From Acanthamoeba sp. SK_2022b (Eukaryota > Discosea > Longamoebia > Acanthamoebidae): 62,843 bases of DNA. The notes below the pieces were generated by a model, which saw only the letters and a program-made list of their open reading frames with translations, made no database searches and was not told the origin of the DNA. Both the position numbers and the translations under genes were made by a program. The DNA is taken from positions 1 to 62,843 of the forward strand of contig JANDJZ010001126.1 of assembly GCA_027943245.1 (NCBI GenBank). Reading direction: 5' to 3'. This document shows, piece after piece, positions 33,668 through 44,601 of the stretch (its first letter is position 1; every line of letters begins with the position of its first letter).

Positions 33668-35505
33668 GCGAGTGCCTCTCGGGTGCGGCGCAGGAAGGCC
33701 AGGGCGTCGAGCCCGGCCGCGGCGGAGTCGTCCAGCTCGGCGTCGACCGCGGCCGGCTTCCCGGCCAGGACGACGCGGGTCGCGCCGGCCTCGCGGAGCG
33801 CGGCGACGAGCTCGGCGCCCCACTCCCCGTACGCGGCGTCGGTGCCGGCGAGCACGGCGACCGGCGGGCGTCCGGCCTCGGCGTAGGCGGCGACGACCGC
33901 GTCCACGTCGGCGGTCGCGCCCGCCACGACCGCGTCGATGCCACCGGCGGCGAGCAGGTTGCTGGCGAAGGTGGCCCGGGCGGTGTGCTGGGCGATCGGG
34001 CCCATCGTGGCCAGGAAGACCGGCTGCGGCACCGGCTCGTCGCGCATCTGCTCGAACTCGGCGGCGTAGCGGTGCGGCTCGGGCCGGGGGGACGGGGACG
34101 GGCGGCGCTCGGGCAGCTCCTCGCGCAGGTGCGGGAACTCGCTGACCCCGGTGATCGGGCGCTGGCGGCGGGCGACCTGCAGGGCCCGCTCGGAGACCGT
34201 GCCGGCGATGCGGTCGCGCAGCAGGTCGAGGGCGGCCAGGACGCCGCCGGCCGCCTCGATCTCGCCGAACAGGTCCCAGGCCGCGCGGGCCAGGTCGTCG
34301 GTCAGCTTCTCGATCGCGTACGAGCCGCCCGCCGGGTCGGTGACCGCCCCGACGTGCGACTCCTCGATGAGCAGGCTGGACGTGTTGCGCGCGATGCGGC
34401 GGCTGAACGGCTCGGGCAGGCCGAGGCGCTCGTCGAACGGCAGCACGGTGACCGACTCCGCCCCGCCGACGCCGGCGGCGAACGCGGCCACGGTCGTGCG
34501 CAGCATGTTCACGTAGGGGTCGTAGCGGGTCATCATCGGCCGCGACGTGACGGCGTGCTGCACCATGCCGCGGTGGGCCTCGGCGATGCCGCTGAGCTCG
34601 GCGACGCGCGCCCAGAGCCGGCGGGCCGCGCGCAGCTTGGCGATGGTGAGCAGCTGCTCGTCGGTCGCGGCCAGGCGGAAGTCGAGCAGCCCGGCGGCGG
34701 CGTCGACGTCGTGACCGGTCGTGGAGTCGGCGTCGGTCAGCAGTCGCAGGTAGGCGACGCCGGCGGCGACCACGTAGGCCAGCTCCTGCACGTCCGAGCC
34801 GCCCAGGTCGTGCACCGCGGTGCCGTCGACGGTGAGGGCGCGGACGCCGGCCCGGACGGCCAGCGAGGCCACCTCGTCGACGACGTCGAGCTCGGTCACG
34901 CCGTGCCCGCGGAGCCGGTTGCCGATCGGGTCGGCACCGAACGAGGTGCCGGCGGCCGCGGTCACGCCCTTGTCCTCGAGGACCGCGACGAGGGCCCGGG
35001 CCGCGTCGACCGGGACGGTCGGGGCGTCCAGCACCACTGGCGCGAGGTCGACGAACACCGGCTCGAGCACGGCGGCCAGGTCGGCGGGGTCGATCTCCCC
35101 CTCCCCGACCTGCAGCCACAACGACGTGACGCCGTTCTCCAGGTCGGTGACGACGTGGTCCCGCGTCACCTTCGGGTCCGGGTCGGCGAAGCAGGCGCGC
35201 ACGTCCCACGCGTCCTCGGGAGCCTTCGTCCGTGCGCCGCGGGTGTACGGAGCCTGCCCGGGGAGACCCGGGTCGGAGAGCCGGGCGACGAGCTCGGGGG
35301 TCCCGAGCGGCGTCACGTCGATGCCGTCGAGCGTCGTGGTCGCCAGGCGAGCCCAGACGTCCGCGTCGGGCGCGTCGTCGGCCAGGCGTCCGGTCTTCCG
35401 GAGCACCGCCGCGGTCGCCTTCTCCCACTCCTCGCGCGTGTGCTCCGCGCCTTCGGCGAGCGGGATCTCCAGGGCGTCGGCGTCGACAGGGGGTTCGGGG
35501 ACCAT
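33664..35505 (-). CDS. mutA: Methylmalonyl-CoA mutase small subunit
   Basis: The 613-residue subunit of the heterodimer. It resembles MutB in the barrel ([40 protein letters not shown]). The C-terminal B12-like domain reads [17 protein letters not shown] in place of D-x-H-x-x-G, so it cannot ligate cobalt, as expected for the small subunit. ATG 35505 stands 6 nt after a TACGAT -10 element. It is the first gene of the mutA-mutB-meaB operon and diverges from serC. Confidence 0.95.
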   Translation of the reverse strand: MVPEPPVDADALEIPLAEGAEHTREEWEKATAAVLRKTGRLADDAPDADVWARLATTTLDGIDVTPLGTPELVARLSDPGLPGQAPYTRGARTKAPEDAWDVRACFADPDPKVTRDHVVTDLENGVTSLWLQVGEGEIDPADLAAVLEPVFVDLAPVVLDAPTVPVDAARALVAVLEDKGVTAAAGTSFGADPIGNRLRGHGVTELDVVDEVASLAVRAGVRALTVDGTAVHDLGGSDVQELAYVVAAGVAYLRLLTDADSTTGHDVDAAAGLLDFRLAATDEQLLTIAKLRAARRLWARVAELSGIAEAHRGMVQHAVTSRPMMTRYDPYVNMLRTTVAAFAAGVGGAESVTVLPFDERLGLPEPFSRRIARNTSSLLIEESHVGAVTDPAGGSYAIEKLTDDLARAAWDLFGEIEAAGGVLAALDLLRDRIAGTVSERALQVARRQRPITGVSEFPHLREELPERRPSPSPRPEPHRYAAEFEQMRDEPVPQPVFLATMGPIAQHTARATFASNLLAAGGIDAVVAGATADVDAVVAAYAEAGRPPVAVLAGTDAAYGEWGAELVAALREAGATRVVLAGKPAAVDAELDDSAAAGLDALAFLRRTREALA

Positions 35506-35511
35506 AGCCGC

Positions 35512-35517
35512 ATCGTA
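35512..35517 (-). promoter_or_regulatory. -10 element of the mut operon (leaderless)
   Basis: TACGAT on the minus strand ends 6 nt before the mutA ATG at 35505. Confidence 0.55.
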
Positions 35518-35549
35518 CGGAGCGTCCCGTGCTGCGGCATGTGAGGTAG

Positions 35550-36686
<1,137 letters not shown>

Positions 36687-36700
36687 CCCACAGGAACGAC

Positions 36701-36732
36701 GAAGGGCCCACCGCGCAGGCGGTGGGCCCTTC
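36701..36732 (+). terminator. Terminator of serC
   Basis: A perfect 14-bp inverted repeat (GAAGGGCCCACCGC and its complement) with a 4-nt loop, followed by TCTCGTC. Confidence 0.9.
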
Positions 36733-36766
36733 TCTCGTCCTGGAACCGAAGCGTCCAGAAATGGCG

Positions 36767-36800
36767 GCGAGGCCGCCCCGGTGTGTTGGGGCGGCCTCGC
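36767..36800 (-). terminator. Terminator of the rRNA operon
   Basis: A perfect 13-bp inverted repeat (GCGAGGCCGCCCC and its complement) with an 8-nt loop lies 12 bp past the 5S 3' end. On the minus strand it is followed by CCATTTCT, a short T-rich tail. Confidence 0.88.
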
Positions 36801-36811
36801 GCTCTAAAGGT

Positions 36812-36930
36812 TGTCCGGCGACGTCCTACTCTCCCACCCCCTCCCGGGGGCAGTACCATCGGCGCTGAGAGGCTTAACTTCCGGGTTCGGAATGTTGCCG
36901 GGTGTTTCCCTCTCGCCATGGTCGCCGAAA
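36812..36930 (-). rRNA. rrf: 5S ribosomal RNA
   Basis: About 119 nt. The terminal helix is formed by CGGCGAC (36921-36927, minus strand) and GTCGCCG (36816-36822). Internal hallmarks are CCGAACCCGGAAG, GTTAAGCCTCTCAGCGCCGATGG and GGGAGAGTAGG. It is the last gene of the minus-strand rRNA operon. Ends are judged from the terminal helix and may be off by a few bases. Confidence 0.95.
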
Positions 36931-36975
36931 CTCTATGGAGATATCAAAACCAGTCACACCCGGTGGGGTGTGGGT

Positions 36976-37000
36976 GGTTCCCGTTCGTATCTCGGGAACC
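36976..37000 (-). other. Stem-loop in the 23S-5S spacer
   Basis: GGTTCCCG and CGGGAACC pair around a 9-nt loop in the 103-nt spacer between 23S and 5S. It is probably a processing structure. Confidence 0.55.
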
Positions 37001-37014
37001 TCACAGTGGACGCG
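37001..37014 (-). other. 3' arm of the 23S precursor processing stem
   Basis: TCACAGTGGACGCG is the exact complement of 40146-40159, which lies before the 23S gene. Paired in the precursor, the two arms close the 23S loop for RNase III. Weaker pairing continues towards the mature ends. Confidence 0.8.
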
Positions 37015-37033
37015 TATGCAGAACTTGTGTAGG

Positions 37034-37164
37034 TAACAAGCCCTCGGCCTATTAGTACCGGTCGGCTACACACATTGCTGTGCTTCCACCTCCGGCCTAT
37101 CAACCCAGTGGTCTGCTGGGGGCCTTACCTCCTCAAGGGAGTGGGAAACCTCATCTTGAAACAT

Positions 37165-37195
<31 letters not shown>

Positions 37196-37242
37196 ACTTC
37201 CGAACGTAGCTAAGCAGCGGTGCTCCTGGCGGAACAACTGCC

Positions 37243-37286
<44 letters not shown>

Positions 37287-37310
37287 CCTTTCTCAAGTTT
37301 CCAACGCGCG

Positions 37311-37345
<35 letters not shown>

Positions 37346-37346
37346 A

Positions 37347-37398
<52 letters not shown>

Positions 37399-37404
37399 GC
37401 TACG

Positions 37405-37443
<39 letters not shown>

Positions 37444-37957
37444 ATCCCGTCGATATGGACTCTTGGGGAAGATCAGCCTGTTATCCCCGGGGTACCTTTT
37501 ATCCGTTGAGCGACGCCGCTTCCACTTGCCAGCGCCGGATCACTAGTCCCGACTTTCGTCCCTGCTCGAGCTGTCACTCTCACAGTCAAGCTCCCTTGTG
37601 CACTTACACTCGAAACCTGATTGCCAACCAGGCTGAGGGAACCTTTGGGCGCCTCCGTTACATTTTAGGAGGCAACCGCCCCAGTTAAACTACCCATCAG
37701 GCACTGTCCCTGATCCGGATCACGGACCTAGGTTAGATATCTAGTACAGTCAGAGTGGTATTTCAACGATGACTCCACACTCACTGGCGTGAATGCTTCA
37801 CAGTCTCCCACCTATCCTACACAAACTGAACCAAACACCAATACCAAACTATAGTAAAGGTCCCGGGGTCTTTCCGTCCTGCCGCGCGTAACGAGCATCT
37901 TTACTCGTAGTGCAATTTCGCCGAGTCCATGGTTGAGACAGCGCCCAAGTCGTTACT

Positions 37958-38008
<51 letters not shown>

Positions 38009-38939
38009 TGGTTATAGTTACCACCGCCGTTTACTGGGGCTTAAGTTCTGTGCTTCGCTTGCGCTAACACGTCCCCTTAACCTTCCAGCACCGGGCAGGA
38101 GTCAGTCCGTATACGGCGTCTTTCGACTTAGCACGGACCTGTGTTTTTAGTAAACAGTCGCTTGGGCCTGGTCTCTGCGGCCTTCAACGCTTCGTGGAGC
38201 AAGTCCACTCACGAATCCGGCCCCCCTTCTCCCGAAGTTACGGGGGCATTTTGCCGAGTTCCTTAACCATGGTTCACTCGATCACCTTAGTATTCTCTAC
38301 CTGACCACCTGAGTCGGTTTGGGGTACGGGCGGCTCTGAACCTCGCTAGATGCTTTTCTCGGCAGCATAGGATCACTCACTTCGACTCAATCGTCTCGGC
38401 ATCAGCTCTCAGACACATGAACGGCGGATTTGCCTACCGTTCGTCCTACGACCTTGCCCGCGGTCTACCATCGCCGCGGTTGAGCTACCTTCCTGCGTCA
38501 CACCATTGCTTGCCTACTACCAGCTCGGGTCAGGCGCTACGCGCACCATAGCCACCGAAGTGGCTTTAGGTACGTTTCGGGCCCTTAGCATCACTGGATT
38601 CAGCATGGGCGGTTCAACGCCGGTACGGGAATATCAGCCCGTTGTCCATCGACTACGCCTGTCGGCCTCGCCTTAGGTCCCGACTTACCCAGGGAAGATT
38701 AGCTTGACCCTGGAACCCTTGGTCATCCGGTGGAAGAGTTTCTCACTCTTCATTCGCTACTCATGCCTGCATTCTCACTCGTGTCGCGTCCACGGCTGGG
38801 TCACCCCGCCGCTTCACTCCCGACACGACGCTCCCCTACCCATCCACGCACCTGGACCACGAAGGCCTGGTACACGCGTGAATGCCATAGCTTCGGCGGA
38901 TTACTTGAGCCCCGCTAAATTGTCGGCGCAGAATCACTT

Positions 38940-38997
<58 letters not shown>

Positions 38998-39558
38998 TTG
39001 TCTATGCGACTCCACATCCTTTTCCACTTAGTAACCGCTTAGGGGCCTTAGCTGATGGTCTGGGCTGTTTCCCTCTCGACTACGGAGCTTATCCCCCGCA
39101 GTCTCACTGCCACGCTCTCACTTACCGGCATTCGGAGTTTGGTTGAGTTCAGTAAGCTGGTAAGCCCCCTAGCCCATCCAGTGCTCTACCTCCGGCAAGA
39201 AACACGTGACGCTGCACCTAAATGCATTTCGGGGAGAACCAGCTATCACGGAGTTTGATTGGCCTTTCACCCCTATCCACAGGTCATCCCCCCAGTTTTT
39301 AACCTAGGTGGGTTCGGTCCTCCACGCGGTCTTACCCGCGCTTCAACCTGCCCATGGATAGATCACTCCGCTTCGGGTCTAGATCGTGCAACTCAGCCGC
39401 CCTGTTCGGACTCGCTTTCGCTACGGCTACGGCTCACGCCTTAACCTCGCTACACAACGCTAACTCGCAGGCTCATTCTTCAAAAGGCACGCCGTCACCC
39501 CGAAAGGCTCCGACGGCTTGTATGCACATGGTTTCAGGTACTATTTCACTCCCCTCCC

Positions 39559-39592
<34 letters not shown>

Positions 39593-40128
39593 CCGCTATC
39601 GGTCATCGAGGAGTATTTAGGCTTAACGGGTGGTCCCGCCAGATTCACACCGAATTTCAGGGGTTCGGTGTTACTCGGGGTCACGCACAAGAGCCATGAG
39701 CTTACGTCTACGGGGGTATCACCCTCTGTGCCACGGCTTTCCAGCCGTCTCGACTTCACTCATGGTTTATGACTCTTCGTCTGTCCGGCAGAACAGACCA
39801 TGCGGCCCCACAACCCCCCAAGTACAACGCCCGCCGGCTATCACATACTTGAGGTTTAGCCTCTTCCAGTTTCGCTCGCCACTACTCCCGGAATCACTGT
39901 TGTTTTCTCTTCCTGCGGGTACTGAGATGTTTCACTTCCCCGCGTTCCCTCCAACTACCCTATGTGTTCAGGTAGAGGTGACTGGACTTTCCTCCAGCCG
40001 GGTTTCCCCATTCGGACACCCCCGGATCACAGCTCGGTTGTCAGCTCCCCGGGGCTTATCGCAGACTCCTACGTCCTTCATCGGCTCTCGATGCCAAGGC
40101 ATCCACCATGTGCACTTAGTAGCTTGTT
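37034..40128 (-). rRNA. rrl: 23S ribosomal RNA
   Basis: About 3.1 kb. The 5' end is marked on the minus strand by CAAGCTACTAAGTG followed by GGTGGATGCCTTGGCATCGA. The 3' end is marked by CCGGTACTAATAGGCCGAGG and CTTGTTACC. CAAGC at the 5' end pairs with GCTTG at the 3' end. The size exceeds that of E. coli, as is usual for actinobacteria. Internal conserved blocks, such as the GTGGGAGACTGTGAAG region and the peptidyl-transferase segment, are intact. Apparent ORFs within it are not genes. Ends are approximate. Confidence 0.96.
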
Positions 40129-40475
40129 GTTTCTACAAAGATGCTCGCGTCCACTGTGAAGTTCTCAAAATACGACCGGTCCCGCCCCTCAACCCGACGC
40201 CTACCCACCACCCGAAGGTGACCGGCGGTTCGCTCGGAAGAGACGATCCGAAGAGATCCAGTCCGAAGACCTGATCCCTCAGGACCCAACAGTGTGCAGA
40301 CCCAACCCCGACCCACCCCGGCCCGTTCCACGCCGGCAAGCCGGCAGTACTAGAGACCCAGGCTCGTCCGAGCAGGTCATAGTCGACGTCCACTAGTGAG
40401 CTGAGACCGCACCAGCACATTCGGCTGGTCAACGACTCAATGGACCACACAGACCATGTCTGCGGGCCAGATGCT

Positions 40476-40479
<4 letters not shown>
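40129..40479 (-). other. 16S-23S internal transcribed spacer
   Basis: A 351-nt spacer without tRNA-Ile or tRNA-Ala, as in most high-GC actinobacteria. It contains the 5' arm of the 23S processing stem (40146-40159) and a boxA-like TGAGAACT on the minus strand (40167-40160). Nothing protein-coding is supported. Confidence 0.85.
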
Positions 40480-40539
<60 letters not shown>

Positions 40540-40609
40540 ATCGCCAGCCCCACCTTCGACGGCTCCCTCCACAAGGGTTAGGCCACCGGCTTCGGGTGTT
40601 GCCGACTTT

Positions 40610-40659
<50 letters not shown>

Positions 40660-40910
40660 CGTTGCTGATCTGCGATTACTAGCGACTCCGACTTCATGGG
40701 GTCGAGTTGCAGACCCCAATCCGAACTGAGACCGGCTTTGTGGGATTCGCTCCACCTCGCGGTATCGCAGCCCATTGTACCGGCCATTGTAGCATGCTTG
40801 AAGCCCTGGACATAAGGGGCATGATGACTTGACGTCATCCCCACCTTCCTCCGAGTTGACCCCGGCAGTCTCCTATGAGTCCCCACCATAACGTGCTGGC
40901 AACATAGGAC

Positions 40911-40975
<65 letters not shown>

Positions 40976-41036
40976 CCACCTGTATACCGACTAAAAGGGG
41001 CACTATCTCTAGCGCTTTCCGGCATATGTCAAACCC

Positions 41037-41067
<31 letters not shown>

Positions 41068-41080
41068 TCAGCATGCTCCG

Positions 41081-41144
<64 letters not shown>

Positions 41145-41482
41145 GGCGCTTAATGCGTTAGCTGCGGCACGGAAACCGTGGAAGGTCCCCACACCTAGCG
41201 CCCAACGTTTACGGCATGGACTACCAGGGTATCTAATCCTGTTCGCTCCCCATGCTTTCGCTCCTCAGCGTCAGGAAATGCCCAGAGAACCGCCTTCGCC
41301 ACCGGTGTTCCTCCTGATATCTGCGCATTCCACCGCTACACCAGGAATTCCGTTCTCCCCTGCATCCCTCTAGTCAGCCCGTATCGGAAGCACGCTCAGG
41401 GTTAAGCCCTGAGTTTTCACTCCCGACGTGACAAACCGCCTACGAGCCCTTTACGCCCAATAATTCCGGACAACGCTCGGAC

Positions 41483-41515
<33 letters not shown>

Positions 41516-41608
41516 GGCCGGTCCTTCTTCTGCAGGTACCGTCACTTTCGCTTCGTCCCTGCTGAAAGAGGTTTACAACCCGAAGGCCGTCATCCCTCAC
41601 GCGGCGTT

Positions 41609-41694
<86 letters not shown>

Positions 41695-41827
41695 CGGTCA
41701 CCCTCTCAGGCCGGCTACCCGTCGTCGCCTTGGTAGGCCATTACCCCACCAACAAGCTGATAGGCCGCGAGCTCATCCCTGTCCAGCGGACTTTTCCACC
41801 ACCCAACATGCGAAGGGAGGTCATATC

Positions 41828-41859
<32 letters not shown>

Positions 41860-41999
41860 AGAGACAGGGGCAGATTGCTCACGTGTTACTCACCCGTTCG
41901 CCGCTCGTGTACCCCCGAAGGGGCCTTACCGCTCGACTTGCATGTGTTAAGCACGCCGCCAGCGTTCGTCCTGAGCCAGGATCAAACTCTCCGTTGAAA
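40480..41999 (-). rRNA. rrs: 16S ribosomal RNA
   Basis: About 1520 nt. The 5' end on the minus strand is TTTTCAACGGAGAGTTTGAT and the 3' end carries the anti-Shine-Dalgarno sequence GGATCACCTCCTTTCT. Universal blocks such as GTGCCAGCAGCCGCGG, AACTCAAAGGAATTGACGG and TTGTACACACCGCCCG are present. The stretch ACCTGGGTTTGACATATGCC in the V6 region matches my recollection of Aeromicrobium-type Nocardioidaceae. The taxonomic reading is from memory. Confidence 0.97.
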
Positions 42000-42391
42000 A
42001 ACCCCAAAGGGGCCAACATCGTTTTGATTCCTGACGAACTGTTTGCTGACAAACAATTTGTCGGAATTAACCTACGCCAACAACAACCAGACCGAAGCCC
42101 GGATCGCTGCCGACGGGGGTTACTACTAATTAATCTCGTCGACTATTGCACACTGTTGAGTTCTCAAGGATCAGACGCACACCACCCAGAAACTCCCCAC
42201 AAAGAGAAGCCCTGAACGGGGCTAGATCATGTCCCGCGTTTTCGGCGACCTGCCCAGAACACACTGAAGGTTCGGGATCAGCCGTTTCGGTTGAGACAGT
42301 CACACCCACCGGGCGGCCAGCCTCTCGGCCTTCCGCCCCGCCGTGCGGTGCAACAAGAAGAACATTACACACCCGTTTCCCCGAAGGTCAA
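42000..42391 (-). promoter_or_regulatory. rRNA operon leader with promoter and boxA
   Basis: On the minus strand TTGACC (42391-42386) and TAATGT (42367-42362), 18 nt apart, form a clear promoter about 365 bp before 16S. An alternative -10, TGTAAT, gives 16-nt spacing. A boxA antitermination site, TTGAGAACTCAAC, lies near 42168-42156. A small hairpin (GACAAA-CAA-TTTGTC, 42048-42062) precedes the mature 5' end. The stretch holds no gene. Confidence 0.75.
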
Positions 42392-42437
42392 ATCGGGGTC
42401 CCTGTGTCCGTGGCCACACCCCGAAAACCCCTGGAAT

Positions 42438-42469
42438 CCCGGGGATCGTGGCCCTCCACGACCCCCGGG
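42438..42469 (-). terminator. Terminator of tyrS
   Basis: CCCGGGGATCGTGG pairs with CCACGACCCCCGGG (one mismatch) around CCCT. It starts 7 nt after the tyrS stop and separates tyrS from the rRNA promoter. Confidence 0.85.
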
Positions 42470-42475
42470 ACGGGC

Positions 42476-43729
42476 TCAGGGCAGCCGGACGCCGGAGACG
42501 GCCCGCTTGCCCTTGCGCAGGACCACCCAGCCGGAGTCGCCCACGCCGTGGCCGGCGAGCGACTCGTCGGGGTCCTCGACGCGCTCGTTGTTCACGTACG
42601 CCCCGCCCTCGGACACCGCGCGGCGTCCCGCGGACTTGCTGTCCACGAGGCCGGCCGCCAGCAGCGCGTCGACGACCGTCGGCGCCTCCTCGAGCTCGAC
42701 TCCCCCGGCCTCGCGCAGCGCGGCCTCCAGGGTCGAGGCCGGCAGCTCGGCCAGGTCACCGCGGCCGAACAACGCCTGCGAGGCGAGCTCGGCGGCCCGC
42801 AGCTCGTCCTCGCCGTGGACGAGGGTCGTCAGCTCGGCGGCGAGCAGCCGCTGGGCGGCCCGGGCGCCGGGACGCTCCTGGTGCTCGGCCATGACCCGGT
42901 CGATCTCCTCGAGCGGCAGGAAGGTGAACTGCTTGAGGTACTCCCCCACCTTGACGTCCTCGGCCTGGATCCAGGACTGGTAGAAGGCGTACGGGCTCAT
43001 GAGCGTCGGGTCGAGCCAGATGGTGCCGGACTCGGTCTTGCCGAACTTCGTGCCGTCGGCCTTCGTGATGAGCGGCGTGGCCAGCGCGTGGACGCGGTCG
43101 CCGTCGGCGCGGCGGACGAGCTCGACGCCGGCGGTGATGTTGCCCCACTGGTCGCTGCCGCCGGTCTGCAGCGCGCAGCCGTGGCGCCGGTGCAGCTCGA
43201 GGTAGTCCATGGCCTGGAGCAGGACGTAGCTGAACTCGGTGTAGCTGATGCCGGACTCCAGCCGGCTGGCCACGACGTCGCGGGCCAGCATCCGGTTGAC
43301 CGGGAAGTGCTTGCCGATGTCGCGCAGGAAGTCGACGGTCGACAGGGACTGCGTCCAGTCGAGGTTGTTCACCAGCAGGGCGCCGTTGTCGCCCTCGAGC
43401 GAGACGAAGCGCGAGACCTGGCCGCGGATGCGCTCGACCCACTGCGCCACCGTGTCCTTGGAGTTCATCACCCGCTCGCCGCTCTGCTTGGGGTCGCCGA
43501 TGAGGCCGGTGGACCCGCCGACCAGCAGGATCGGCCGGTGCCCGGCCAGCTGCAGGCGGCGGGCGGTCAGCAGCTGCAGCAGGTTGCCGACGTGCAGCGA
43601 CGGCGCGGTGGGGTCGAAGCCCACGTAGTACGTGATCGGCCCGGCGCTCATCTCGTCCCGGAGCGCGTCCAGGTCGGTCGAGTGCGCGATCAGGCCGCGC
43701 GCGTCGAGGTCGTCGATCACGTGAGTCAC
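42476..43729 (-). CDS. tyrS: Tyrosyl-tRNA synthetase
   Basis: A 417-residue class I synthetase that attaches tyrosine to tRNA-Tyr. The HIGH-like motif is PTAPSLHVGNL (near residue 44) and the KMSKS-like loop is KFGKTESG (near 226), typical of the TyrRS type with KFGKS. Tyr-binding residues lie in YYVGFDPT and QAMDYLELHRRHGCALQTGGSDQWGN. The last 60 residues are an S4-like RNA-binding domain (GRRAVSEGGAYVNNERV). GTG 43729 has GAGAAGGAA upstream. An odd palindrome of 9-bp arms at 43750-43768 lies in the leader. No T-box is seen. Confidence 0.97.
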   Translation of the reverse strand: MTHVIDDLDARGLIAHSTDLDALRDEMSAGPITYYVGFDPTAPSLHVGNLLQLLTARRLQLAGHRPILLVGGSTGLIGDPKQSGERVMNSKDTVAQWVERIRGQVSRFVSLEGDNGALLVNNLDWTQSLSTVDFLRDIGKHFPVNRMLARDVVASRLESGISYTEFSYVLLQAMDYLELHRRHGCALQTGGSDQWGNITAGVELVRRADGDRVHALATPLITKADGTKFGKTESGTIWLDPTLMSPYAFYQSWIQAEDVKVGEYLKQFTFLPLEEIDRVMAEHQERPGARAAQRLLAAELTTLVHGEDELRAAELASQALFGRGDLAELPASTLEAALREAGGVELEEAPTVVDALLAAGLVDSKSAGRRAVSEGGAYVNNERVEDPDESLAGHGVGDSGWVVLRKGKRAVSGVRLP

Positions 43730-43749
43730 AGGTGTTCCTTCTCTTGGTG

Positions 43750-43768
43750 CGCCGCGACGGTCGCGGCG
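43750..43768. promoter_or_regulatory. Palindrome in the tyrS leader
   Basis: CGCCGCGAC-G-GTCGCGGCG has 9-bp arms around one base, 20 bp before the tyrS start. It could be an operator or an RNA hairpin. No function is assigned. Confidence 0.4.
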
Positions 43769-43819
43769 TCTCGAGCCTATCCAGGGAATACCGCCGGAAG
43801 GGCGCAGGTTCGTGCTGGC

Positions 43820-44467
43820 GTGAGTGAACACGTGAAGATCGACGTCTGGTCCGACGTCGCGTGCCCCTGGTGCTTCGTCGGCAAGCGTCGCTTCGAGGCG
43901 GGCGTCGCCTCGCTCGGCCCGGACGTCGAGGTCGAGGTCGAGTACCACTCCTTCGAGCTCGCGCCGGACACCCCGGTCGACTTCGAGGGCAGCGAGGTCG
44001 ACTTCCTGGCCGGCCACAAGGGCATGCCCGCGGCGCAGGTCGAGCAGATGCTCGGCCAGATGACGCAGGTGGCCGCCGGCGAGGGCCTCGCGTACGACTT
44101 CGACGCCCTGCAGCACACCAACACCCGCAAGGCGCACGAGCTGCTGCACCTGGCCAAGGCGCACGGCGTCCAGGCGGCCATGAAGGAGCGCCTGCTGAGC
44201 GCCTACTTCGAGCAGGGCCGCCACGTCGGCCGGGTCGAGGACCTCGCCGACCTGGCCGCCGAGGTGGGGCTCGACCGCGACACCGTCGTGAAGGAGCTCG
44301 AGGCCGGCACGTACGCCGACGCCGTCCAGGCCGACGTCGACCAGGCGATGCGGTACGGCATCGGCGGCGTGCCGTTCTACGTCGTCGACGGCCGGTACGG
44401 CGTCTCCGGCGCCCAGTCCCCCGAGACGTTCGCCGCGGCCATCACCCAGGCGGTGCAGGAGCGATGA
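43820..44467 (+). CDS. DsbA-family oxidoreductase (FrnE-like)
   Basis: A 215-residue cytoplasmic thioredoxin-fold protein of the DsbA/FrnE branch. The active site is VWSDVACPWCFVGKRRFE with the pair CPWC. The helical insertion and the C-terminal YGIGGVPFYVVDGRYGVSGAQ with its cis-Pro loop are family features. There is no signal peptide, so it acts inside the cell. FrnE members use dithiols for disulfide exchange or as glutathione-independent isomerases. GTG 43820 was chosen as the first start; GTG 43832 is possible. It overlaps the next ORF by ATGA and diverges from tyrS. Confidence 0.88.
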   Translation: MSEHVKIDVWSDVACPWCFVGKRRFEAGVASLGPDVEVEVEYHSFELAPDTPVDFEGSEVDFLAGHKGMPAAQVEQMLGQMTQVAAGEGLAYDFDALQHTNTRKAHELLHLAKAHGVQAAMKERLLSAYFEQGRHVGRVEDLADLAAEVGLDRDTVVKELEAGTYADAVQADVDQAMRYGIGGVPFYVVDGRYGVSGAQSPETFAAAITQAVQER

Positions 44468-44601
44468 GCGGGCCGTTCCAGATGGTCGGCGAGCAGGACG
44501 CTCCGGTGTGCGTGGACGGCGTCTGCGAGCTCCCCGCCCCCGAGGCCGCGCAGGCTCAGGAGACCGATGAGGCGCGTGGTGCTCGGGGCGAGCGCCGGTA
44601 G
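44464..44601 (+). CDS. Microprotein with CX4C motif, coupled to the DsbA-like gene
   Basis: A 45-residue ORF whose ATG overlaps the stop of the DsbA-like gene (ATGA). Residues 15-22 read VCVDGVCE, a CX4C pair (Cys16 and Cys21) in an otherwise acidic, unstructured peptide. I recall similar CVDGVC peptides in other actinobacteria, which supports a real gene. The pair could bind a metal or be a disulfide partner of the upstream oxidoreductase. The last 46 bp overlap the convergent glycosylase gene. It is easily missed because of its size. Confidence 0.65.
   Translation: MSGPFQMVGEQDAPVCVDGVCELPAPEAAQAQETDEARGARGERR

Noticed and set aside
33664..35505. mutA as a broken copy of mutB, because its cobalamin motif is lost
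   Set aside because: Loss of D-x-H-x-x-G is normal for the small subunit of the heterodimeric mutase. The gene is intact and coupled to mutB.
40129..40479. Possible tRNA-Ile or tRNA-Ala in the 16S-23S spacer
   Set aside because: No cloverleaf, T-loop (GGTTCGAATCC-like) or CCA-end pattern was found on either strand.
37080..42215. Several open frames of 60-230 codons in the rRNA region
   Set aside because: They lie within conserved 23S and 16S rRNA and their spacer or leader. None has a ribosome-binding site with a protein-like sequence.
43730..43819. T-box riboswitch before tyrS
   Set aside because: The gap is only 90 bp, no T-box sequence or specifier loop is visible, and the hairpin there lacks a competing terminator.
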